A DNA stretch of 64,000 bases from CAJJDF01 sp965655625 (GTDB taxonomy: Bacteria > Bacteroidota > Bacteroidia > Flavobacteriales_D > CAJJDF01): positions 1 to 64,000 of the forward strand of contig CBFHHA010000006.1 in assembly GCA_965655625.1 (NCBI GenBank), read 5' to 3'. The notes below the pieces were generated by a model. The model searched no databases and was not told the origin of the DNA. It saw only the letters and a list, made by a program, of their open reading frames with translations. Every line of letters begins with the position of its first letter. The first letter of the stretch is position 1. Made by a program: the position numbers and the translations under genes. Shown here one piece after another: positions 52,039 through 61,165 of this stretch.

Positions 52039-53424
52039 TTAAAGGGAGTTAATAAAGTCCGACAAGCAAAATAAGACATCGCGACTTATGGTGGTTTCAA
52101 TTTTTTGATATTCGTCTGGCATGCCCGTATTAGAAGGTTGAAATAAATGATTTAACTCTCCAAAAGTAGCAAAGCGTAAAGTTCTTCGCGAAAATAATCT
52201 TGAACGAGATTTACCCAAGGCCGATCTAATTTCCTTCATATTGGGATCGGTAGGAACTTGAACGTCTTTTCCTCCGCCAACTGCCAACACAGAACATCTC
52301 ACTTTTGAAAGGTAATTCTCCGGAACCACAGACACAAAACTTTTGTACCAAGCCCCATCAAGTAGGTCGAACTGAGCAGAGACAAGGGTCTTTTCCTCGG
52401 TCTCAGACAATCCTTTTTGCTCAGAAAAATCCATTAACACTTTTTTCAATTTCAAGCTTTTTTGATCTCCTTCGTAAGCAATTACCACACTGTCAATGGA
52501 CGAAAACAGTTGTTTTTGCTCAAGAATTAGTTCGTCAGAAAGCCCTTGATCTTTATAAATTGCTTCTCTCTGAAGATGCATCATTTCGGTGATGGGCATA
52601 CCTGGCGCTCCCATCATAATGACAAAATCAATTAGTTTCTTGTTATTGCTTGCAAACTTAGGCGCAAGAATTCCACCTTCGCTGTGACCCAATATGCCCA
52701 GTTTATTTACTTCTTTTCGTTTGCCAATCACCTCGATTACAGATTCTAAATCGGTATACAAATCCGACAAATCCGCCCCTCTATATTCTCCAGTAGATTT
52801 GCCCACTCCTCTTTCATCATACCGAAATGACCCAATCCCTTGTTTGGCCAAATGATCCGCTATTACCGCAAACAACTTATGCCCAAAAATTTCTGAATCA
52901 CGATTTTGAGGACCACTTCCCGAAACCAAAACAACCACAGGAAATGCTCCTGATTGGCTGGGCAAAGTCAGGGTTCCGCTCAAAGTCAAAGAATCCTTTT
53001 TGTTCTTTATCAAGATTTCTTCGGTGTAGTAATCTATCTCGCCAATTAGTGTTTGAGGTCTTTTGAGTTTTTCTTGAACAAACTCACCAAGCGACATAGC
53101 TAAATCCAACTCAAACCCATTTTGTTTGAACACGCCAAGCAAAGAATCTTTGCTATGAATTCCCTCGTAGGCTATTCCTAATTTGGACAAACCAAAAAAG
53201 AAGGACGAATCAGAAATGTAAACGGAATCACACCAAAAGTCAAGCGAAGGATTAGATTCAGCTTGCAAAGAGACTTTATATGTCGAATTGTTTCGTTCTA
53301 CCTTGAAAAAAACTTTTTGAGTCGTTCCCATGGCCGATAAATCTCCTTTCCATGTACCTTCTGTGATTTGAGAAACCGACCAATAAGAGGAAAAAAGAAG
53401 AAGAAAAAGAATAAATTGTTTCAT
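52039..53424 (-). CDS. Secreted alpha/beta hydrolase
   Basis: A 461-residue protein with signal peptide (about 1-19), an N-terminal beta domain of about 110 residues, and an alpha/beta hydrolase domain. Nucleophile Ser in ILGHSEGGILA, acid Asp in GGGKDVQVP, and His in GELNHLF complete the triad. The family is annotated as peptidase or esterase; the substrate is unknown. The stop lies 3 bases before the ctaA ATG. Confidence 0.87.
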   Translation of the reverse strand: MKQFILFLLLFSSYWSVSQITEGTWKGDLSAMGTTQKVFFKVERNNSTYKVSLQAESNPSLDFWCDSVYISDSSFFFGLSKLGIAYEGIHSKDSLLGVFKQNGFELDLAMSLGEFVQEKLKRPQTLIGEIDYYTEEILIKNKKDSLTLSGTLTLPSQSGAFPVVVLVSGSGPQNRDSEIFGHKLFAVIADHLAKQGIGSFRYDERGVGKSTGEYRGADLSDLYTDLESVIEVIGKRKEVNKLGILGHSEGGILAPKFASNNKKLIDFVIMMGAPGMPITEMMHLQREAIYKDQGLSDELILEQKQLFSSIDSVVIAYEGDQKSLKLKKVLMDFSEQKGLSETEEKTLVSAQFDLLDGAWYKSFVSVVPENYLSKVRCSVLAVGGGKDVQVPTDPNMKEIRSALGKSRSRLFSRRTLRFATFGELNHLFQPSNTGMPDEYQKIETTISRDVLFCLSDFINSL

Positions 53425-53441
53425 TGTGTCAGTTTGAAAAT

Positions 53442-53449
53442 CAAATTTA
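53442..53449 (-). promoter_or_regulatory. Possible -7 box for hydrolase/ctaA operon
   Basis: Minus strand TAAATTTG fits TAnnTTTG and lies 18 bases before the ATG at 53424. No TTTG at the -33 position. Confidence 0.35.
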
Positions 53450-53657
53450 CTATACTTCGGAGATAATAACCATAAATACGAAGTCGATTTTTTTTTGTGA
53501 TTGGGTAAAGAGAGCAGAAAAAAACTTATCAGGTATAACTATTTGAAGGAATAGAAGAAATAAGATTCAATTTCATCACAAAATTGGATTAAAAACCCCT
53601 TTTATTTGGCAAGATTTTTGATAGAACAGAAACCCACAACTAACTGATCATTTTTTC

Positions 53658-56069
53658 ATGTTTCGAACCCTTATTTTTTTTATTTTTTTCCAAGTTTGGA
53701 CTCTACTGGTTTCAGGGCAAACTGTAACAGTTACGAACTATTCCACTTCGGACCCCATAGAAAACGTAAGAGTAACCAACAACGACCTCACGATCGAATT
53801 ATTTACGGACAAGAAAGGATCAGTTTCCCTCAATGATTTCAACCTAAAGGAATTGATTTATTTCTCTCACCCTTCTTTTGAATCCGTTACCTTGAGCTTT
53901 GCACAAGTAATAGAAAGCAACTACCAGGTAATTCTTTTTGACGAAATATTACTGCCACAAATTGACATAAAACCTCCTCGAGAAAACACTCACGAAGATT
54001 TTTCTTCAGTAAGAATCAACAAAATCTCTCTTCAGGATATTCGCCTCACCATTCCTCAAACCTCGGCAGATATGCTCCAAAAAAACACAAATATTCTTGT
54101 ACAAAAAAGCCAGTCTGGCAGTGGAAGTCCAATAATTAGAGGGTTTGAAGCAAACAAAATCTTGCTGGTGGTAGATGGAGTGCGCATGAACAACGCCATA
54201 TACAGAAGCGGTCATTTGCAAAACGCCATTACGGTGGATGCAAATATCTTACAAAATGCGGATGTGTTTTATGGACCAGGATCGGTTATTTATGGGAGTG
54301 ACGCATTGGGAGGTGTTATTCATTTTCACACGAAAAACCCAGAATTTTCGGTTGATTCTACTCTATTTACTTCGGCAAATGCCATGGCCAGAATTGGTTC
54401 GGCCAACGGAGAACAAACCTACCACGCAGATGTAAATATTGGAGGTCAAAAACTCGCTTCCCTTACTTCTGTTACGTTCAGCTCCTTTGAGGATTTCACA
54501 ATGGGAAAAAATAGAAATCACGGCTATGAAGATTTCGGAAAAATATACCAATTCACACAAGTTACCGATAAGGGAGATAAAGTAGTGACGAATACAGATA
54601 AAAATACAATGCCTCGGACTGGGTATTCTCAATTGGACTTACTACAAAAACTAAATTACAAGGTAAAGAAAGGGGTAAATCTTGGGCTCAACTTGCAATA
54701 TTCAACTTCGAGCGACATCAATCGATTTGATAAACTGAATGAATACAGGAATGGAGCGCTTCGTTTTTCTGAGTGGTCCTACGGACCTCAAAACAGATTG
54801 CTTACCTCGTTAAAACTGGAGAACAAAAACGAATCGAGATTTACTGACTACTATACAGTTATTGGTGCGTTTCAAAAAATAGACGAAGACAGAATATCAA
54901 GAAGTTTTGGCTCTACGAGTTTGTTTACAGAAATGGAAGATGTTTATGTGTATAGCATAAATGCTGACTTTCTCAAAAAACTCTCTACCAACGAAGTGTT
55001 GTATTATGGAGCGGAGGTTACCCACAACAATGTAGTCTCTACGGCCACAGAAAAAAACCTATTAACCCAAGAATCGAACCCTACGCAAACAAGGTATCCT
55101 GGAGGAGAAAACAGAATTACTTCACTAGCTCTGTACACAACCATTGACAAAAAGATAACCAACAAGTTAATCGTTAATCTGGGTGCGCGTTACAGTCACT
55201 TTGTGAATTTTTCTGAGTTATCAGATTCCACTTTTACAGAATTCCCATTTCGTACTATCGATTTTAATACGGGAGCTTTGTCCGGTAGTTTTAGTGTTAA
55301 ATACGAGGAAAAAAGCGGTCTCAGGATTGAATTGATTGGATCTTCTGGATTTAGAGCACCTAATGTAGATGACTACGGAAAGGTATTCGAAAGAAACGGA
55401 AACCTTGTTGTGCCAAACAACTATCTGAAACCAGAATTTGTGTACACGGGAGAACTTAATCTTTCAAAAAAATGGGTGAAAAATGAACGAGAATACCTTC
55501 AAGTGAAAGCAGCAGGTTTCTTCACCTCATTAACCAATGCACTGGTGTTGACCAATTACACATTGAATGGAAACGACTCGGTTACATACAGAGGTGATCG
55601 CGTGAACTTAGTTTCAAATCAAAATGTGAATGCTGCCATGATTTACGGAGGTTCTTTTGACGTAAGACTCGCTCTTACATCCTACCTTAAATTAATTGGA
55701 GCAATCAACTACACAGTAGGAAGAAATTTAACTGACGACACTCCGTTGTCGCACATTCCTCCCGTTTTTGGAAGAGCTTCTCTTCACTACACCAGTAAGA
55801 AGTTACAAATTCAGCTCGCTACACAATTCAATGGAACCAAAAGAATGGAGGATTACGGAACAGACGGAACAGATAATCCTGAGGAAGCTACCGTAGATGG
55901 AACGCCAGCTTGGAGTACATTTAATTTATATGCCACTTACAAAATAACACCTAAATTTAGCGTTCAGGCAGGAATAGAAAACATCTTAGACACTCACTAC
56001 AAACAGTTTGCATCAGGTGTAAGCGCATTGGGTAGAAATTTCACAATTGCCCTGAGAGGAAACTTCTAA
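53658..56069 (+). CDS. TonB-dependent receptor, haem/haemoglobin type
   Basis: An 803-residue receptor with signal peptide (about 1-20), regulatory-like domain (about 22-95), plug and barrel. The plug segment SPIIRGFEANKILLVVDGVR and MNNAIYRSGHLQN, together with the C-terminal FASGVSALGRNFTIAL, are typical of the haemoglobin/transferrin receptor group. Haem or haem-protein binding is therefore the likely role, an inference from family similarity. No haem transport operon is next to it. Confidence 0.85.
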   Translation: MFRTLIFFIFFQVWTLLVSGQTVTVTNYSTSDPIENVRVTNNDLTIELFTDKKGSVSLNDFNLKELIYFSHPSFESVTLSFAQVIESNYQVILFDEILLPQIDIKPPRENTHEDFSSVRINKISLQDIRLTIPQTSADMLQKNTNILVQKSQSGSGSPIIRGFEANKILLVVDGVRMNNAIYRSGHLQNAITVDANILQNADVFYGPGSVIYGSDALGGVIHFHTKNPEFSVDSTLFTSANAMARIGSANGEQTYHADVNIGGQKLASLTSVTFSSFEDFTMGKNRNHGYEDFGKIYQFTQVTDKGDKVVTNTDKNTMPRTGYSQLDLLQKLNYKVKKGVNLGLNLQYSTSSDINRFDKLNEYRNGALRFSEWSYGPQNRLLTSLKLENKNESRFTDYYTVIGAFQKIDEDRISRSFGSTSLFTEMEDVYVYSINADFLKKLSTNEVLYYGAEVTHNNVVSTATEKNLLTQESNPTQTRYPGGENRITSLALYTTIDKKITNKLIVNLGARYSHFVNFSELSDSTFTEFPFRTIDFNTGALSGSFSVKYEEKSGLRIELIGSSGFRAPNVDDYGKVFERNGNLVVPNNYLKPEFVYTGELNLSKKWVKNEREYLQVKAAGFFTSLTNALVLTNYTLNGNDSVTYRGDRVNLVSNQNVNAAMIYGGSFDVRLALTSYLKLIGAINYTVGRNLTDDTPLSHIPPVFGRASLHYTSKKLQIQLATQFNGTKRMEDYGTDGTDNPEEATVDGTPAWSTFNLYATYKITPKFSVQAGIENILDTHYKQFASGVSALGRNFTIALRGNF

Positions 56070-56162
56070 TTGATTAGACCCAAATTTTTGAGTCATCTAT
56101 TTTTAACTGTTAATAAGCTATTTTTGTATCTTTAGCCTTCCACATAATGGAACTACCTCAGA

Positions 56163-57119
56163 ATGAGTAAAAGAGCAAAGTATAAATACGACCCCAACAC
56201 GCTCCAATATCAAAAAATAGAACTTACCCTCAAGGGAATTCTGTTAAAAATATTGAAATACGTGGCGGTTGGTGTTTTCATTGCTGGACTCATTATTTTA
56301 GTGTCCTATCCATTTATTAAGGACTACTCCACCAGAAAAGCACAAAAGGAAATTGAATACCTCAAAGCAAATTACGAATTGCTTAATTCAGAGATGGATA
56401 CGATGGTTTCGGTTTTAAAAAACCTTCAAGAAACGGACAATAATTTGTATCGAGTAATTTTTGAAGCAGAACCCTACAAAAACAAAGAATTAACCCGAAA
56501 AAACCTTGTAGAAAGGAGAACGCATCAAGACTATGTAATTGCCTTGAAGGAGCGGATCAATTCAATTTCGACCAGTATTGTCGGTCAATCCAAATCATTT
56601 GACGAATTAATTAAACTAGCTCTTAACAAAGAAAAAATGTTACAATCGGTTCCTTCGATAATACCGATTGGCGACAAAGAACTCACGCGGCTATCTTCTA
56701 CTTTTGGCATCCGAAACGACCCAATTTACAACGTTCCAAAAATGCACTCCGGACTGGATTTTACAGCCCCCACAGGATCCAAGATTTATGCAACCGGAGA
56801 TGGAATAATAGAAACGATGGAGTATAGCACAGGAGGGTACGGAAACCATATCGTAATTGACCATGGTTTTGGGTATAAATCTCACTACGCCCATTTAAGT
56901 AAATTCGAAACAAAACGAAATCGAAAAGTGAAAAGAGGAGAGCTCATCGGTCGAGTAGGAAGCACAGGAAAATCAACGGCTCCCCACCTGCATTACGAAG
57001 TCATAAAAAACGGAAACAAAATTGACCCGATCAACTTCTTTTTTACTGATATTACCCCTGAACAATATTCACAATTAATAGAAAAAGCCAAAAATATGGG
57101 TGGCTCTTCTTTAGATTAA
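56163..57119 (+). CDS. M23-family metallopeptidase
   Basis: A 318-residue cell-wall endopeptidase. One membrane anchor (about 34-54), a coiled coil (about 60-95), and a C-terminal LytM domain (about 185-295). Zinc ligands lie in MHSGLDFTAPTG and PHLHYEVIKNG, so the site is intact and the enzyme should be active, in contrast to degenerate EnvC-like activators. Expected to cleave peptidoglycan cross-links near the inner membrane. The MerR gene follows 9 bases later. Confidence 0.92.
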   Translation: MSKRAKYKYDPNTLQYQKIELTLKGILLKILKYVAVGVFIAGLIILVSYPFIKDYSTRKAQKEIEYLKANYELLNSEMDTMVSVLKNLQETDNNLYRVIFEAEPYKNKELTRKNLVERRTHQDYVIALKERINSISTSIVGQSKSFDELIKLALNKEKMLQSVPSIIPIGDKELTRLSSTFGIRNDPIYNVPKMHSGLDFTAPTGSKIYATGDGIIETMEYSTGGYGNHIVIDHGFGYKSHYAHLSKFETKRNRKVKRGELIGRVGSTGKSTAPHLHYEVIKNGNKIDPINFFFTDITPEQYSQLIEKAKNMGGSSLD

Positions 57120-57128
57120 GAAACAACA

Positions 57129-57464
57129 ATGGAACCAATCAAACTAAATGATGAAAAAATCTTTTACTCCATTGGAGAAGTGGCAAAAATGTTTAATGTA
57201 AATGCTTCCCTCATTCGATTTTGGGAAAAAGAATTCAAACAAATTGCTCCAAAGAAAACAGAGAGTGGCAAGCGAAAATTTACACAAAAAGACATTCGAA
57301 TATTTGAAAAAATATATGAATTAGTGAAAGAAAAGGGATTCACTTTAGCCGGAGCGAAAGAAGAATTGAAAGCCTCTAAAAAAAATAACTCCAAAATATC
57401 ACAAATCGAGTTGAAACTCACTCAGATTAAAACTACTTTAGTGGAACTTTTAAAAGAGCAATAA
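57129..57464 (+). CDS. MerR-family transcriptional regulator
   Basis: A 111-residue regulator. The winged helix-turn-helix is at about 12-80, with IGEVAKMFNVNASLIRFWEK and SGKRKFTQKDIRIFEKI. A short coiled-coil dimer helix ends the protein; there is no ligand domain or metal-binding Cys. It lies between the M23 peptidase and queD genes. Single-domain MerR proteins next to M23 peptidases are frequent in Bacteroidota in my memory. Confidence 0.9.
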   Translation: MEPIKLNDEKIFYSIGEVAKMFNVNASLIRFWEKEFKQIAPKKTESGKRKFTQKDIRIFEKIYELVKEKGFTLAGAKEELKASKKNNSKISQIELKLTQIKTTLVELLKEQ

Positions 57465-57492
57465 GCCAAAAAAAAGTCAATAACCCGAATAA

Positions 57493-57915
57493 ATGAAAGA
57501 AGTCACAATTATTAGGAGAGAGCGCTTTTGCTCTGCTCACAAACTATGGAACCCTGATTGGGATGCAAAAAAAAACGAAGAGACTTTTGGCGGCTGTTCC
57601 AATCCAAATTGGCATGGACACAATTATGAATTAATTGTAAAAGTAGCTGGAGAAATTGAGCCAGAGACAGGGTTCGTAATGAACCTAAAAACTTTATCGA
57701 AAATATTGAAACACAAAGTCATCAATAAGCTAGACCACAAAAACCTAAATATGGATGTGGACTTCCTAAAAGATAAAAGAACCACTACCGAAGTTGTTGC
57801 TGTGGCGATTTGGGAAGAAATTGAACAAGAAATAAAAGAAAAAGGAGGTAAATTAATAAGCGTGCGAGTAAACGAAACTGAAAACAACTCAGTAGAGTAC
57901 TTTGGCGAAAAATAA
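57493..57915 (+). CDS. queD: 6-carboxy-tetrahydropterin synthase (QueD/PTPS family)
   Basis: A 140-residue pterin enzyme. Zinc His ligands are in RFCSAHKLW and NWHGHNY, the catalytic Cys in GGCSNPNWHGHNY, and the second active-site pair in LDHKNLN and ETENNSVEYFG. It acts on 7,8-dihydroneopterin triphosphate, the product of FolE, whose gene starts 4 bases later. QueD (queuosine synthesis) is the usual role; 6-pyruvoyl-tetrahydropterin synthase is the alternative. Confidence 0.9.
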   Translation: MKEVTIIRRERFCSAHKLWNPDWDAKKNEETFGGCSNPNWHGHNYELIVKVAGEIEPETGFVMNLKTLSKILKHKVINKLDHKNLNMDVDFLKDKRTTTEVVAVAIWEEIEQEIKEKGGKLISVRVNETENNSVEYFGEK

Positions 57916-57919
57916 GAAA

Positions 57920-58516
57920 ATGGGATACAAAAAAACAGAAGAATACGACCAAGAGAAAACAGAAAAGATGTCTGGTTTTTACCAAGAAATCTTAAAAGAT
58001 TTAGGTGAAAATCCTGAGCGCGAGGGATTACTAAAAACACCAGAAAGAGTAGCAAAAGCATTGCAATTTTTGACTCATGGATACGACATTGACCCAAGCG
58101 AGATTATTAAATCCGCCATGTTTAATGAAGACTACAGCCAGATGGTACTAGTAAAAGACATTGAAGTGTATTCTATGTGTGAGCATCACATGCTTCCATT
58201 TTTTGGAAAAGCACATATTGCCTACATCCCAAATGGAAAAATTGTGGGATTGAGCAAGCTGCCGAGAGTAGTGGATGCATTTGCGAGAAGATTGCAAGTA
58301 CAAGAAAGGTTAACGAACGAAATAAGAGATTGTATTCACGAAACCTTGCAACCCCTGGGAGTTGCTGTGGTGATAGAAGCGAGTCACATGTGTATGCAAA
58401 TGAGAGGAGTTGAAAAACAAAACTCTGTCACAACTACTTCTGCTTTTACTGGACAATTTACTGACAAAACAACTAGGCAAGAATTCATAAAATTAGTATC
58501 TTCGAAATTACATTAA
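57920..58516 (+). CDS. folE: GTP cyclohydrolase I
   Basis: A 198-residue enzyme that turns GTP into 7,8-dihydroneopterin triphosphate, the first step to folate and queuosine precursors. Zinc ligands are in YSMCEHHMLPFFG and SHMCMQMRGV, and GLSKLPRVVDAFARRLQVQE is conserved. I choose the ATG at 57920, four bases after the queD stop; an in-frame TTG at 57902 would overlap queD. Confidence 0.97.
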   Translation: MGYKKTEEYDQEKTEKMSGFYQEILKDLGENPEREGLLKTPERVAKALQFLTHGYDIDPSEIIKSAMFNEDYSQMVLVKDIEVYSMCEHHMLPFFGKAHIAYIPNGKIVGLSKLPRVVDAFARRLQVQERLTNEIRDCIHETLQPLGVAVVIEASHMCMQMRGVEKQNSVTTTSAFTGQFTDKTTRQEFIKLVSSKLH

Positions 58517-58532
58517 TTAAATTTTAAAGACA

Positions 58533-59261
58533 ATGGAAGAAAGAAATCAATTCAACTCGATTCTTGATGCAGTGGCACAAGAAAAAACAATGGCAAAATC
58601 TTTCATGGCGAACGTATTTTCGTACATGTTTCTTGGGTTAATGCTCACTGGTTTTATCTCGTGGTATTTTGCCGATTCGGGAATGATATTTACTTACCTA
58701 TTCGATAGGCAAACAGGAAGCCCTACCGCACTCTATTACATAGCAGCCTTTGCTCCTCTTGGATTTGTTCTTATTATGGGAATGGGATACAAACGACTGA
58801 GCGCTTCGGCAATGCTTGTGTTGTTCCTTGCCTTTGCCACGCTCATGGGAGTTAGTTTAAGCACAATCTTCGTTACGTATAGCATGGGCGATGTTTCTAC
58901 CGCTTTTTTCTCTGCGTCTTCGGTTTTTGCAGTAATGGCTGTGGTTGGGTACACCACCACTACTGACCTAACTAAACTAGGAAACATTTTGTACATGGGA
59001 CTTATTGCTATTCTTATCGCCATGGTCATCAACTTCTTTATGCAAAGTAGCATGATGAGTTACGTAATCAGTGTAATTGGAGTCATTATCTTTACCGGAC
59101 TTACCGCTTATGATGTACAAAAACTAAAGCGTATTGGAGAAGGTGCTGAAATTGGAACCGCCTCTACAAGAAAAAGAGCCATTTATGGAGCGCTTGACTT
59201 ATACTTGGACTTTATCAATCTATTTTTATTCTTACTCAGATTAATTGGAGGAAGAGACTAA
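58533..59261 (+). CDS. Bax inhibitor-1 / YccA family membrane protein
   Basis: A 242-residue protein with seven membrane helices from about residue 27 to 235. The BI-1 signature is visible in the last helices (FTGLTAYDVQKLKRIGE, and GALDLYLDFINLFLFLLRL). Members act as pH-sensitive calcium leaks or membrane-stress proteins; the bacterial role is poorly defined. It follows folE by 16 bases. Confidence 0.92.
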   Translation: MEERNQFNSILDAVAQEKTMAKSFMANVFSYMFLGLMLTGFISWYFADSGMIFTYLFDRQTGSPTALYYIAAFAPLGFVLIMGMGYKRLSASAMLVLFLAFATLMGVSLSTIFVTYSMGDVSTAFFSASSVFAVMAVVGYTTTTDLTKLGNILYMGLIAILIAMVINFFMQSSMMSYVISVIGVIIFTGLTAYDVQKLKRIGEGAEIGTASTRKRAIYGALDLYLDFINLFLFLLRLIGGRD

Positions 59262-59267
59262 AATAAA

Positions 59268-59298
59268 TTTGTAACAACTACGAGTTTCATTACTTTTA
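59268..59298 (+). promoter_or_regulatory. Promoter for 31-residue membrane protein
   Basis: TTTG at 59268-59271 and TACTTTTA at 59291-59298, 19-base spacer, close to the TTTG-N19-TAnnTTTG form. The ATG at 59314 follows 15 bases later. Confidence 0.5.
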
Positions 59299-59313
59299 CA
59301 AAAAAAATAACAC

Positions 59314-59409
59314 ATGTCAGATAATTATTTTCACGAAAACTCAGGAATCATAGGATACGTATACACTGCTGTAGCAATTTTGGTTGTGGGATATTTGATT
59401 TTCTTCTAG
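59314..59409 (+). CDS. 31-residue single-helix membrane protein
   Basis: A tiny gene with its own promoter-like sequence. The product starts MSDNYFHENSGIIGYV and then has one hydrophobic helix (about residues 13-31) reaching the C-terminus, ending YLIFF. It is likely an inner-membrane miniprotein with the acidic N-terminus in the cytoplasm or periplasm. No family recognised. Codon-like structure, promoter and stop support it; its length makes it less certain. Confidence 0.55.
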   Translation: MSDNYFHENSGIIGYVYTAVAILVVGYLIFF

Positions 59410-59466
59410 GTCTTCATTTGACTAATTAATTGAGGAGATTTTTTTGACTCCTACATCACATTCTGT

Positions 59467-60960
59467 ATGCCATTCGACACTATTTTTTCTTGGATAATTA
59501 AGAAAAGAATAGAACAAATAGAGCAGTTCACTAACCATCCTATTGAGGCTCAACAAACAGTATTGCACGATCTTTTGGGCAAAGCGAAACACACTGAAAT
59601 AGGAATTGAACATGGGTTTCCCGATATTGGAACCTACTATGATTTTAAGAAAAATGTACCACTTCGCACCTACGAAGATTTCACCCCTTACATCAATAAA
59701 TCAATTGCAGGAGAAGAAAATATCTTGTGGCCTGGAAAAACACACTGGTTTTCGAAATCATCGGGCACCACAGATGCCAAAAGTAAATTCATTCCTGTAA
59801 CTCAAGAAGCAATTCAGGATTGCCATTACAAAGGTGGCAAAGATCTGCTGAGCATCTATTACCACAACAATCCTTCGGCAAAACTATTTTCTGGAAAACA
59901 CCTTATTTTAGGTGGAAACACTTCACTCAATAAATTAAATCAAGACAGTTATTTTGGTGATTTATCTGCTATTATAGTAAAAAACCTACCCTTTTGGGCC
60001 GAAATAAGAAGAACACCTAGTAAAGAGATTACCTTGATGGAAAATTGGGAAGAGAAGATTGATAAAATGGCCAAAGCTTCGCTTAAAGAAGACGTAAAGA
60101 TAATTGCTGGCGTGCCTTCCTGGATGTTAGTGTTATTGAACAAAATCAGCGAAGTTTCGCAAGGCAAAAGGCTCACCGAAATATGGCCGAATCTAGAATT
60201 GTACATGCACGGAGGTGTAAACTTTGAGCCCTACCGCAATCAGTTCGAATCCATCCTTCATTCCCAAAAACTCAATTATTACCAAACCTACAACGCATCC
60301 GAAGGTTTTTTCTCGCTTCAGAATAAAAACAAAGCAGAAGATATGCTGCTCATGTTAGACTACGGTATTTTTTACGAATTTATTCCGATGGATAAATTCG
60401 ATGGCACAGAGTCAGAAACTATTGAATTGCAGGAAGTAGAATTGAATAAAAATTACGCACTCGTTATCAGTACCAATGGAGGACTGTGGAGGTATATCGT
60501 GGGAGATACCGTAAAATTTACTTCGCTTTCACCTTTCAAAATACAAGTAACAGGCCGAACCAAGCACTTTATTAATGCCTTTGGCGAAGAACTAATTATC
60601 GAAAATACAGATAGAGCGATTGCCAGTGCTTGCAAAGAAACCAACAGTGGATTCAAAGAATATACGGTTGCACCAAACTATCTAGAAGGCAAGGAAAAAG
60701 GAGCTCACGAATGGGTGATCGAATTCACTTCACCGCCAAAAAATCTGGAGGAATTTGCCGAAATTTTAGACAAGAAGTTAATGGAGCTAAATTCGGATTA
60801 TGAAGCCAAAAGAAACATGATTTTGAAAGCGCCAATTGTTCATTTGGCAGCACCCAATACTTTTCAAAAATGGCTCAAAGAAAAAGGAAAACTGGGTGGA
60901 CAAAATAAAATACCTCGACTAAAGAATGACCGAGTCTTTATGGAAGAAATACTCTCCTAA
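59467..60960 (+). CDS. GH3 auxin-responsive promoter family protein
   Basis: A 497-residue member of the ANL (acyl-adenylating) superfamily, similar to plant GH3 acyl-amido synthetases. The ATP-binding motif is HWFSKSSGTTDAKSKFIPVT, with YNASEGFFSLQ and RYIVGDTVKFTS as further conserved sites. GH3 enzymes join amino acids to carboxylic acids. Bacterial members are common in Bacteroidota, with unknown substrates. Stands alone, 57 bases after the miniprotein gene. Confidence 0.92.
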   Translation: MPFDTIFSWIIKKRIEQIEQFTNHPIEAQQTVLHDLLGKAKHTEIGIEHGFPDIGTYYDFKKNVPLRTYEDFTPYINKSIAGEENILWPGKTHWFSKSSGTTDAKSKFIPVTQEAIQDCHYKGGKDLLSIYYHNNPSAKLFSGKHLILGGNTSLNKLNQDSYFGDLSAIIVKNLPFWAEIRRTPSKEITLMENWEEKIDKMAKASLKEDVKIIAGVPSWMLVLLNKISEVSQGKRLTEIWPNLELYMHGGVNFEPYRNQFESILHSQKLNYYQTYNASEGFFSLQNKNKAEDMLLMLDYGIFYEFIPMDKFDGTESETIELQEVELNKNYALVISTNGGLWRYIVGDTVKFTSLSPFKIQVTGRTKHFINAFGEELIIENTDRAIASACKETNSGFKEYTVAPNYLEGKEKGAHEWVIEFTSPPKNLEEFAEILDKKLMELNSDYEAKRNMILKAPIVHLAAPNTFQKWLKEKGKLGGQNKIPRLKNDRVFMEEILS

Positions 60961-61165
60961 GAATACGATCACATTTCATTGGTTTTTACCATCAATTAAG
61001 ACGAGTAGGTAACAATCCTATTCCCAAAAAATAACGGGAAAAATTGTTCAATTTGGTTAGTCAATAGTTAAAACGTGCATCTAAAGCAAAATAAACCACC
61101 CTAACTCAATAGCATTTCCCATTTTTTGTATGTTTTGTTTTAAGTCCTTTATTAAAACAAACAAG

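Noticed and set aside
57902..57919. TTG start of folE overlapping queD
   Set aside because: The ATG at 57920 is four bases after the queD stop and gives a family-like start.
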